A stretch of 64,000 nt of DNA from Ficedula albicollis (lineage: Eukaryota > Chordata > Aves > Passeriformes > Muscicapidae). The notes under the pieces are model-generated. The model had not been told where the DNA came from and ran no database searches. It saw only the letters and a list, made by a program, of their open reading frames with translations. A program made the position numbers and the translations under genes. Numbering within the stretch: position 1 is the first letter of the stretch; every line of letters begins with the position of its first letter. Below are positions 26,751 to 38,215 of this stretch, in pieces. The stretch spans positions 9,496,286-9,560,285 of the forward strand of contig NC_021683.1 of NCBI RefSeq assembly GCF_000247815.1, written 5' to 3'.

Positions 26751-29700
26751 GCTGCTCTGCAGGACCAGCGCCCAGGGGGACGCGTGGCCAGGGATGTCTC
26801 CGTGCTGCCACTGCACCCCTTCCTGCAGGCTCCTGAGGGACGAGCTGCAGGGAGAGTGGACGTGCTCTCCTTCCCCCCCCTGTGCATCCCAGCACCCTGG
26901 GCTGTGTCCTGCCCAAATGAGATGTGTCAGCTCCTGCTGCCAGCCCGCAGGGAGACAGCTGCTGGACAAGAGGCTTGCTGCGTTTTGTGAGCAACTGGGG
27001 GACTTGAGAAACCAAAGTTCATGTGTTGAGTTTTTATCTGTGTGAACTCCAGCCAGGGAACCAGGAACACACAGGGGTAATGAACTGGTATGAAGAGAAT
27101 ACTCAGACCATATAATTTTGCTGGCTGTTTTGCCACGTGTGTGTCCTGGCATGCTGGGACATGGTACTGAGGACCAAGGCAGTGGCTTTAATATTGACTG
27201 CTCATGTTCCTGCCTTTTGAAATCAGCACTGGTGTTTTGTGTCTTGTACCTGCTGAGTTGATGCTGTTAAGAGTTTTCCATAGTGCTTCTCCTTGCCTGT
27301 TTCTATTGAGTAACAATGGTCTTTGGACTCCAACTCAAGTAGTTTCATTCTGTCAGTGGAGCTTAGGTGATGGGCCCTTAAGTGATCCTCTTGGCATTGC
27401 TTCTTCTTGAGCCTTGGCCTTGCTTAAAATCAGTCCCATCTCTCCTTCCTGCATCCCCTGTGTCCCTGGTGGCCAGGCTGGTCCTGAGAGCAGAGCAGAG
27501 CTGTCAGAGGCCAGTGGGAAAACAAGCCAGGAAGTCTCCCAGAATTAGGGACTTGAACCTCTTCAGCAAAAGCTCTTTCTGCCTAGAAGTACATTCCATG
27601 CAAAATTTATGCTTCTGGAATTGATGCACAAACCCAAAGCTTTACCTGAATGCACTGAAGAGGCCTTGGCTGTGGGAAGGTGTGGTACAGCAGATAGAGC
27701 AGTTCTCTGGTGCAGCCTGTGTGTCATTAGAGTGCACTAGTCCTGAGTGTCCAGGACTGCATGCCAAAGGATGGAGGCTTTGCTGGAGGCAGTGTGTTAA
27801 TACCTTATGGCCCTGTGTTGAAAACTCTGCTGGCATATTTCATTATGATGGCTTAATATGTATTCCTGTTTTGTATGAAACTGTTGGGGAAGCTGTATCT
27901 CTTCTCCTTCATGTATTAAATAAATTTCTTTATAGATTTCAGGGGCTTAGATTCCTGCCCTGCCCTGGCCCTTCATTTTTTGCTCATACTGACTAGTGCT
28001 CAACAAAAACTAACAGTTCCTTCTGTGTTGCACAGCAGAATAAATGAACTATGAAGTCAACTTCTGTGTTAAAAGTTAGATTTTTATCTTTTCTTGCATT
28101 ATCTTGACATACCCTACATGAAAAAAAGTCTTCAAAAAGGGAAGAAGGTGGAGAAGTATCTAGGAAAGACTGTGTCTTCATATTTCAGTACGAAACAGTC
28201 TTTATGTCTGTTGTAGCAGAGTGCTCTGCTCCACAGGTTTCATGGGTCTTTACTGACAAAACATTTAATTTTTGTGTGTTTTCTTTTGTGCTTGTCACAG
28301 ACTCAAGGCACTTCAAGGCCAGTCTCACTTGTGTATGGTGCTACCAGGCTGAGGGGTTTGTTTTTTGTTTCATGTTCACAGGTGGCATGAATGAAGCAGC
28401 AGGGTAGAGAAATGCATAAACAACATTTCCTTTCTAAAAGGGGCACCAGCACCTCAGACCATCCCAGCAGAGCTTCCCAAAGCAGGTCAGTGCCCAGGCT
28501 GAGCTCCTGGTGCCCCGCTGTGGGTGTGTTACTGTACAGAAATGCTTGGCAGGCTGTTCCTTGTTCCAGAGTGGCAGCACAGCTGTCAGTGGCAGGTTTT
28601 GGTGAGGATGTGATGTGACCCTTTCAGGTGCTCTTTATCCCACTCATGGCAGATGTGTCCCCATTTAGAATGGTGCCATTTTTGTTGTGTCCCTGTGCCA
28701 GTCAGGCAGGCCCTGAATCAATGCTGGATTTTCTCACAGGAGATCATCTGTTCAGACTGATGCAGTGCCTTACATCCAGTGCCAGCTTCCTGCTGCTTTC
28801 TTGGATGCTGCTGCCCATATCCTTTTGCTTGAGGGAGAATATTCCACTTGTGTCCCTGCCTCTAGCTGGGAATGACACACTGCTCCATTGTTTACTTCCC
28901 CTGGAAGCTGAGAGCTGTGACTCTCTTTTTGAGACAGTCTGTATTTGCATTCCCTGGGTTGGCTGGGCAACAGCTAATCAAATAATTGCATTTAAAATAA
29001 GATTTAACAAAAAAGCAAGTCTAAAAATAAAGGCGAGGTGTAGTCATGCTTGTCACCAGCAGAACTAGTCAGCAGTGTGTGTTCTGGGGAATGTTTCCTG
29101 AGCAATTAAGGGCCATTTAATCTTTCTTAATGTACTTAACTCTTTTTGTTGCATTTTTAAAATAATTTTAGATGTTCTTTGCAGTATGTCTGCAGATCCA
29201 GTATCTCCTCCCATTCCTTTTCCTTCCATTTCCCCCTGCCCCCTGTGCTTTAAGTACAGTCTTCTCACACAGGCAGCTATTCATGCTTCAAGAGTTTCTG
29301 CTTGTACGCTCAAGTTCTGTCCACGTTTAAAACACGAGTAAAAATAGCAGTGTTGGGGTTTTTCAAATAATAAACTGAAGGTCCCAAACAGATAATTATG
29401 CTTCCCTTATAAATAAGGATAACCCAGAAGCAGAAGAAATTCTGTACTTTCCCCCTCTCCTCAAACCAAACACGGGACTGAGTGGGATCTTCTGGGTTGT
29501 TCTGTATCATCCCTTCCTGCAGCTGGGCTGAAACATAGAATCTCTGTAAACTACATTCACCTCTGTTTTAAAAGCATTGGGTTTTCAGAGTGGAATTTTT
29601 TTTTGTTTATTTTGCATTCCATTGTGGTCATTTAGAAGCTGGTTTTGAACTTTCCTGGTCTTGTGGTCAGAAACTTTCTTCTAATTGTCAGCCCAGGAAT

Positions 29701-30825
29701 CCAGGCCTGGACAAGGACCTCTTATACTGGGTGTGGAGCCACTGCCCAGCCCTTGACCAGACCCAGCATTTCTTTCTACCAGTGTATAATAAATGCTACA
29801 TTTACAGCTTCTAATTTGCTCTGACTCTGGAACAGAGCTGCAGCATGGTGAGGTTTCTGCAGTGAGGTGAAAGGACACTCGAGGTCAGCTGTGGGCAAAA
29901 GGATCTCGCCAGGTAAGCACTGTGAGTTCAGAAGTGGCTCAGTGTTTCAGGAACATTTATAATGAAGTGGCTGCAGCATGAAATCCTTCTTATGTGCTTA
30001 TTGTGGCACACAAGACAAGTTTGGTTAAAAGTCTGAGTTTGCTGTGGCTATAAGAAACTTTGTTGGCAAATACGGAAAAGAGAAATTAAATGTAACCAAG
30101 AAACAACAGAAAAGAATTTTAAGTACCTGTTTCATAACTGTCTGATTTTGGGACTGAGATGATGGACCAAGTTACATACTAAGAATTAGTTTGTCTTGTG
30201 TGATACACCTTTCCTTAGAAATATATTTAGCATAGTGCTTGGCACCATGCTAGGCCTGGGACTTTTGTTTGGTTGGTGTCCTGCAGACCTTGCAGCTGCC
30301 TTTTGTTCCTTGATACCCAGTATAAAGCAGTATAAAACATTCTGTGTTGGCTTTGCTGGAGCTGGTGGTAGTGTGGCAATTGACCTCAGGAAAAGTGTTT
30401 TAAATGTAGAGAAAGATTCGGCTGTATTTTGCTGGTTATTTAGAATTATGAATTGGCCTTTAGGAGGTTAGACCTGTTACAAAGAAGGTAACAATTATAC
30501 CTAGGTAGGTCTGAAAATCTAGTAAGGACGTTACCCAAAGTGTAGCAGGGCTGGGTGTTCAAACTGAGAATCCTCTGCTCATTTAGAAGTTCACAAACCT
30601 CTTCAATGAGAAGAAAGGTACCTAATTACTTTTGATGTGGAAAGATGTCATCTTCCCTTCATCACATTCATCTCTCTCTGTTCCTTGTGGTGAGATCAGA
30701 TACACTGGGAAATTTCAGGTTCTGAACTCCCACATCACACTACCAAAGTGTTCAGAGGCTTCTGAGCAGACATTGTAGTGTGTGATGCTGTGGCAGCACT
30801 GGAAACTCCTTCAGTTCTTTGAATC

Positions 30826-30985
30826 CACAGAATCCTAGAATGACTTTAGCTGGAATATAAGACCTTAAAGACCATCAAGTTCCAGCCCCTCTGTCATGAG
30901 CAGGATGTCATTTACTGGATCAGATTGCTCAGGCTCTCATCCAACATGGCCTGGAACACTTCCAGGGATGGGACATCCCTGAATC
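30826..30985 (-). mobile_element. CR1 LINE fragment, antisense orientation
   Basis: Reverse complement of the CR1 3' end: CACAGAATCCTAGAATGACT, then GACCTTAAAGACCATCAAGTTCC, ATCCAACATGGCCTGGAACA and CTTCCAGGGATGGGACATCC. About 160 bases. Confidence 0.9.
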
Positions 30986-33722
30986 CAGAATCTTAAAGTT
31001 ACAGTGGAATTGTGGAATAAAGCAGTTCTTAGCAGCTGCATCCTGCATCCTGAACTCTTGATGAGCCGTCCTGCTCAGCCTCTGTGGGTGCCAGGTCACA
31101 TCTGTGGGCTCTGTCCCCCCTGCCCTGCAGACTCTGTTCTTTGCAGGCAGCTCTGGTTCCCTGCTCTGACAGTGCAGCATCTTGGCCACCATCCTCTCTT
31201 TGCTCTCATTAAGGCAGAAGGATTCCTATCAGTTAGTAGCTAATACAGTGTTTAATGTGTGTATCTGTGAGGCAAATTCCATTTTAGCCGGGTGGGAAGC
31301 GGTCAGGGACATCAATATTCCGTGTCCTAATGACAGCCCAGCGTTCAGCAGCACATTAAGGTCTCTATTGAGCTCTGACGCATCTCGTTGCTGGGATTTG
31401 GAAGGGTCAAATCATTTGCAAATAGGAATGGGACTTTTAAGGCTTTTGGTTGCTTTGGACACGAACTGCCGTGGCTTGAGGAGCTTTAGCAGAGCTTGGC
31501 AGAAACCCCTGGAGTATCAGCTGTAGTGTAACAGTGAAAGCTGTATGGAGGTTTAGGCTTTTGTTGCAGTGTTTACAAAGGATATTCTGACACACCTGGC
31601 TACCAAATTCTGTGGCACTTGAAGCGCTTTGAAGCTGTTCTGCTGGGTTTGGCTTTGGAGACATCAAAGGTTTACTTAGAGAAGGGAGAGAGAGGGTTTG
31701 GCAGTGGTGGGCACTCTGTGAGTTGGTGAGATGCTCCTGTGGAAGCAGCAGAAGGTGAAGCATTAGCTTACAGACACTTCCAGAGGGGTAGAGTAAGCAG
31801 TGCTGTTTTCTAGGAATTCTGCATTTACAGACAGGGGAGCCACAGAAGGCTGGTGTGTTAATAGGAACATGTGGAAAATGCCCCTTTATTTTGTGGTTAT
31901 ATTCAATTATCTCATCCTTTAAAGCACACAGGAAAGCTGTAGCATTTTTCTACTACAATTAATCTCCTTTTCTGATTAGTTCAGATGTGATTCTTGGTAC
32001 CACAGGGGAGGTATCAATGGCTGAGCACAACCTCAGCAGCTCATGTGATCTGCAATACTATGAAATGTTTATCAGACTCAGGAAGGCATTTTGAGGGTGT
32101 TTAGGGAGGAGGAATATACATCCTGAGTTAAATGTTGATGAAGATTCCATCTTTTTGTGTAACTATTCTCAGATTTTTCTTTTCCACCTCCCATTTGAAT
32201 CTTTCCTTCAATTAATGCATATTTATTTCTGTCCCCATTTAATGGGTGCAAGGACCAGTGGTTAAATCTACCATTATGTAAAATATGAGAAATGGGATTG
32301 TTGTTCTCCTCCCAGTCTTCCTAGCAAGCCTCCCACACTGATTTCACAAGTGGCTTCTTGGAGGCTTCCCTAAATGTCAGGGAAAGTATGGAAGAAAATG
32401 GGCATACAGATTTAGGAGTGGTAGATGGGAAATCTGGAATAATCTTCTGAAGGGTCATGAAAATGTAGATGAGCCTCTTCAGTTTGCTGCTACAAGAATT
32501 ACTACACCAAAGTATTAAATAGTCAAAGAAAAAGGCTACAAGAATAATGGTTTTAGCAGCATTCTGAGCAGGAATTTCAGTGGGATAGGGAGATTTGTGT
32601 TTTAATAACTGTGCTTTGCCAAGAGAGTCTGTAAAATAGCCAGAGAGGCAGATGGCAGTGCTGTTACAGTGCTGACCCACAGGCAGCTGTGGGCACGAGT
32701 TCATCATGAACTACACTGCAACTCCTGGCACAGGGAGCAGGAAGGAGCTGCAGTTTTCTGTACTTGTTCTTATAACTGTCTTCAATATGCAAATATCCAA
32801 GAAATTACTGTGTTTTTTAACTTGTCATTCCTTAGCACTTCATAGAAGGGAACCCACTCATGAGCTGCTCACGTAATAACCAACTGTAGCAATGGGAAAA
32901 TAGGTCAGGTATTGCAAGAGAGGCAGTCTAGGAATCTACTACTAGAAAATTAAATCTGTCAAAGTATAATTCAGTGGTAGCATCAGAATGCAGAGAAAAA
33001 TCACCTGTGCAACAATGGAGAAAACTGTAGAAATCCATCTCTAATGTCCTGTCTCACAGGCTGGGGTGGTGCTCTTCCTGAGGCCATGACAAGAAACTTG
33101 TGCACTGTCCTTTTTTTACTCATTTGCATTCCACTGATTTCATCCTTTCTTGAAATTGTGGAAAATTATGGAAAAAATAAATTCTTCAAGGAGGAGTTCC
33201 CTAGTGGCTTTTATGTTCAGGAAGACTAAACCAGTTAAATGGATTCATTTCTTTTGACATTGTTCTGTTCAATCAACAGTTGTGCACAGGGTGTGATGTG
33301 TGTTTTTTATCTTTGCTGGACAGCACAGAGGTAAAAACCTGCTCTCCCTGAGCTCAGATCACTGCTGTGCTCCTGCCTTGCTCTGCAGTCTGGGGCCAGG
33401 CTCCAGTGCAGATCCTTGTCCTTAAAGCAGGGACTCGGTGTGAGATGCAGGGGGAATGCTCTGCAGGAGGGCTGCACAGCTGGACAACTGCTCAGGGTCT
33501 CTGTGCAGGGGCTGTTGGGCACTGGAGGGAGGGGGAGTTAAAAGGACTCATTACTTTCATCCTGTATTTTCAGCAAGTTCACTAGAACAGGTGTAGCACA
33601 GTGAGCTGTACTTGACCCACCCACCAGACTGTGATTTGGAGTCAGATCTCTGTTGGTGACATCAAACTCCACATCACAAAACCAGAAAAAGTGACTGCAC
33701 AGAATCATTTGAGCCTTGAAAT

Positions 33723-36700
33723 TTTATTATCTTGTTTGCATCAACCAGTTATTCCCTTCAGCACCAATAAAAGACAAAAACCCCTCCATATTTAAAATAC
33801 CTTGTTTTTATCAGGTCTGTGATTGTGGTTTTCTTGCAGGTAAACAAACCAATGAAAATATTTAAATTTTTCCTTTTTTTTTTTAAATACATTTATAACA
33901 AAATGTCAGAAGGTGTGTGCTTACTATATAAAAACATTAGGTTCCAGAAGGATACAATACCGAAAAATCATTGAAATAAAAAAAGGTTATTCTTATTACA
34001 GGACTTCTAAACCTCAGCAATAATACAAGTCTTTAAAAGCATCAAGATTATATTTAAAACAAAATGGCATGGAAAAGTGAGACCTTCAGTAACAATTTGA
34101 CCCTCATAATGGATAAAATTGGGAGGTTTTCAAAGTGCTTGAATTGTATTTCTGTCCTCATCCTTTAATGCCAGGAGGAGGCAAAACTGCTTTATTTCTG
34201 AGCTGCTGATATGTGCTGACACTGCTGTGCTGCTGTGTGATCCAAACTGGGGACAGTCCGAGTGGCTTCATCTCGACCACCAAACAAAGGCCATTTTAAA
34301 AAAAAATCCTTATTGGAATGGTGTGTTCCTTAAATCTTACTGTCTTACCCAACAAGTAGGCCTGAGGGTCTAGCCAGACTAACTGAGTGTTTCTGGGATA
34401 AAACTTTGTCATGATTCTGGCACAAGGCAGGTAAACTCTTTTTGCAGCCAGCAGGACACACCTTCTCCTGGAAACAGGCTCTGGGAGTTTCTGTTTGGGT
34501 GCTTTGGCAGCTTCTACCAAGTGTCCAGGCTGGGATGGAATAAAACTGGGCACCACTGGGATGAGTCATATGCCTTTTCCCCCAGCATGAGGCTGGGTGT
34601 TCCCTCCCTGGGCTCTGGCTCCATCTCTAGGGTGTGTTTTTGAAGTGATCTAAAGTTACCAACTTGACACCTTCAAAACTTCTGGAAAAGCTTGGTTTCC
34701 AACTGTCCTCTTTGGGCTTTTTGTCCATTTGTTCTGGAAGTGCTCTTGTAAAACACAAACTGAACATGAGAAACAGAAGATGTTATCTAGCTTTTATAAA
34801 GAATGACACTTCATCTGCAGAATCCCTGGTGAGGGCAGGTAATAAACCAAGCATAGTCTTATCACTCACTTCTTGAAGATGCTTGAAATCCCAGTACCAA
34901 GTGGGATAAGCATAGCAGAGTAAGCTTAACTTGATTTCTTATAAATACTTAAAATTCTACTTAAAATTCGGTCATGCTATCCATAATCAAAGCAGGATTG
35001 ACATCTGAAAAAGCTTCCCAGGGTTTGTTCTCCTGGGTGTGTTCTCTTCACCCCCAGCCATACGCTTTTCTTTTTTTTATTTATTTATTTTTTAAATGCA
35101 AATATTTTATTCTATAGTGATGATTTATATCATGCCAGTACAGGCATTGTCTGAGTGGATTCTCTGTGGGCTGTTGGATATGGTGGCTGGAGTGGTGTAG
35201 GCAAAACTCATTTTCCTCTCAGAGGTCACTGTCGTGGAAGGTGAAGCCTGTTCATTCCAGCTCACTGCTACAGACACTCTGACCCCTGCAAGCATTGCCA
35301 AGGCATCAGAAGGCACAGGATCAATGCAAAAAACCAAGGAGCATCTGTACAGTGGTGCCACAATGCTGAGCCTCTCAGCATCACTGCCTTGCAAAGTCAC
35401 ATCCCTAAGACAATAAATTAGAAAGAACTACTTACACTGGTTAAATGTATGTGTGTTGTGTTAGAGAGCATTTTACTACTAGCCAGTTCTTGAGCACTGA
35501 GGAACTAGGAACATCAAAATCTAAAACAATTTACTTCAAATTTGAGAAAACATTTTTCAGCATTTCTCAAAAAGATGATTTTTCAGTCAGCACAAAGCCA
35601 CAGAACAAATTTTAAAGTAATTTAGACCATGTTAGCTTTACTGTAAATAATGTAACATTGTTTGGCAGTAGTTTTATGTTTGTATCCCACACAGTGTCAA
35701 ATTCAGCTCCTGCAACTGATACTTGGTGAAATTGATATCAAATTGTAATTTACATTGTTAGGAAAACTATTAAAAATACCGTACCTTGTAGTTAATCTTA
35801 CTACTGAGAAATAGCTGCTGGACAGCACACAAATTGCTACTGGTACTGTTTGGGTTTTTTAAAAAAGATTAATAAAATACAAGCAAGGTAGAAAACAGGA
35901 TTAAAAAGCATTGGTTTGGGTACAGGTTTTTCTGAATTGAGTGGAGCAATAAGAAACCCGAAAAACACATTGCACATACGTGCACCCTCTATATAAAGAC
36001 ATACAAAGTGGGAAACTGGTGGTGCACTGGGGTACACCAGGGACTAAAGTCTCTGATTCTGTAAACTTGAATTCCTAATTTTATAAAAAGGGGCGCTGAG
36101 TCTGGTTCCATTTTTGAGTCCCCATGGGTTACACTTCAGACTACCCCACGGTTTGGCACAGTACACTTTTAAGAGGCAGTCTCTGCTGAAGGAACCCCAG
36201 CACTGGAAAATGAGGCATAAAATGTGTCAAGACCAGGTGCAGAGGGAGATGGTGAGCAGTGGCCTTGCTGCCTCCTTGGAATTAGCCAATACTGTTAGTC
36301 CTGTACTCTCATGACTATTTCGAGTTTCACTATTTGCAAAATCAGTTCTAAGTACAAGTTCTGTTGTTTACTGGAGCTAACTAAGCGAGTACCAGAGGCT
36401 GTGCAGGCTGAGATTTCTATTTTAGATCTATTCTGATTTAGCTCAAGCTGATTCACAGCAGGTGTAAACTAAACCAAAACAAGAGCATCCTCAGGAGTTT
36501 GTGGGCAGCATAACTAAAACAGGTTATTTAGTGGAGTACATCTAATATTGAGTTAACTCTTCTTAACACAGGGAATTTGTAACACAAGAGGAAATAACAC
36601 TAAACTTGAATAGGAGATAGGCAGAAGAAACTAAGTAATGGTTAAAATAGAAGGGGTCTCATTGTTCTCCCAACAACACAAACCCTCTGAAATTAAATCC

Positions 36701-38113
36701 CTAAAAAATGCCAAGTCCCATTATGGACCTGATTCTCAGGTTTTCATTATTTTTGTTAAGGTGGTTACAGAGGCTGGTTAGGTCAGGTCATGGGGACAAG
36801 ATGGCAGAGGGGAGCCCCACATTTGAAGAGCTTTAATGAAAAGAACGGAATGAAATGAATCAGATGGGAAGACCCCCATTCTAGTCTGTGAGTGCATGAC
36901 AAATGGAGATTTGTGTCTCACCGACATCAAAACAGCCTCTGTTCCTGGGGAGCAGTTACCAAAGGCCGAGAGTCACAGTTCTATTCTCTACTCTCCTGCT
37001 GGCCACGTTCCACTTCCCCTTTAAGTGTACTGATTCCTTTAGAAAATTGTCAGGTTATTCTGCCTTGTCAATCATAAACTGCTCTACACCTTTTCCCCCC
37101 CAAATGTCACTTATGTTTATTTTTACTCTATATCTAGCATGCATTTTACAATTCATTTCCCACTTACCCTTTCTAGCTAAGGCAGAATGTTGGCTCTGGT
37201 GTTACCAATGGTACTACAGGAATCTATTCACTCTACTGAAACATACATATCCCATACCATAATTCAGAACTGTCCCACACATGGGAAAGAAAAGACATTA
37301 CAGGGAAACTATTTCTTCTTAAGGGAATAAGTTGCATTTAGAAAGCTGAAGGCCTGATTCTGGAGTCATCATTCAGACAAAACAGTTCATAATTTCAGTG
37401 GGAACACAGCTGGAATAAGGGCGGGACTGTGTTCTTGAAGTCTCAATTCCAAATCTCTTAATTATCCTTAAATCAGACAGGCAGATACCGGTCTGCAAGT
37501 TGAAGAGAGCTGTTTGGTTTAAGGTGTACCTGTACTGACAGAAGGGCTCCCAGTCCCAGGAGGCTTTGGCTGGGCTGGTGTTCCCTCCTTGCCCTGCGTG
37601 TCCGGCTCCTCTGCGGCTCCTCCCCGTGCATGCAGTGCGGGCGCATGCGGCTGCTGCAAGCACAGACACAACTGTCACAGGCTAAAGAAAGAGAAAAAGC
37701 TGCAGCTGCGCAGTCAGACAAAGAAATGATGCGAAAACCATTGAGCGGCACTAACTCACAGACTAAGTACAAACTAAATTGTGCTATATATTAGTATAAA
37801 AACATGTTTTAGTAAGAATGGCACTGGTTCAGAAGGAATTAGGACTTCCATCTTGGTTCTGTCCGGTCCACAGTGAAAGCATTGTAGTACAGGCCTGCCC
37901 TGTTGCCTGAGCCACTTGTGCCAGTGGCTTTTGGCCACAGCCCCTTCCATTTCTTCCCTTTTTAGATCCACATTGTTGGTACTTTCTGGGAGTAGCCCAG
38001 GTCAGGTCTGGTCATCTTTCCTAACGTGGCACCAGAATAGTTCGTTCTCATCCTGTGATATTTTTGAAATATCATTCGTGTTTCCCTCTTCTGATCTCTC
38101 AGAGCTGCTCAGT
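33723..38113 (-). other. SMPD3: SMPD3 3'UTR (extent inferred) with candidate poly(A) signals
   Basis: The sequence after the SMPD3 stop codon runs leftward without any further SMPD3 coding segment. Minus-strand AATAAA hexamers occur as a cluster at 35076-35089 plus 35106-35111 (about 3.0 kb from the stop, similar to the long 3'UTR of mammalian SMPD3), and a further one at 33723-33728 (about 4.4 kb). Either could end the transcript. The segment has no recognisable repeat. The true 3' end needs RNA data. Confidence 0.5.
35076..35111 (-). terminator. Cluster of candidate SMPD3 poly(A) signals
   Basis: Four AATAAA hexamers on the minus strand (35076-35081, 35080-35085, 35084-35089 and 35106-35111) in an A/T-rich stretch about 3 kb past the SMPD3 stop. 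This is a plausible main cleavage site, near 35050-35065. Confidence 0.45.
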
Positions 38114-38215
38114 TTAAGGGTCATCCTCTCCCGTAGACACCATGAGGCGCATTGCTACTGGTAGGTGGTCTGTCAGGCCTGCCAGCTGGGTGATGAAGCT
38201 GAACTCTTCCACCTC
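38114..38215 (-). CDS. SMPD3: SMPD3 terminal coding exon
   Basis: 33 codons and TAA (38116-38114). It reads EVEEFSFITQLAGLTDHLPV then AMRLMVSTGEDDP and carries the catalytic Asp-His pair. Acceptor TTCTGCAG at 38216-38223. Confidence 0.96.
   Translation of the reverse strand, partial: EVEEFSFITQLAGLTDHLPVAMRLMVSTGEDDP

Larger units (their letters stand above)
21531..33700. other. Intergenic region between PRMT7 and SMPD3
   Basis: About 12 kb between two convergent genes. It has no reading frame with a recognisable protein. Contents: an A-rich run (23727-23752), a MIR/L2-like fragment (25490-25670), a 30-bp duplication (26691-26750), a CR1 fragment (30826-30985) and a CpG-retaining segment (31280-31475). 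The segment 26000-29000 is more GC-rich and gives long chance open frames on both strands. If SMPD3 uses the proximal poly(A) cluster near 35.1 kb, the intergenic region extends to about 35.0 kb. Confidence 0.7.

Noticed and set aside
26479..27152. Long open frames on both strands (188 and 214 codons) in the intergenic region
   Set aside because: GC-rich sequence with few stops and a 30-bp in-frame duplication. There is no family resemblance, the two frames overlap on opposite strands, and no splice or promoter context was seen.
28628..29068. 146-codon plus-strand frame with hydrophobic stretches
   Set aside because: Hydrophobicity comes from T-rich sequence. No start context, family match or exon structure was seen.
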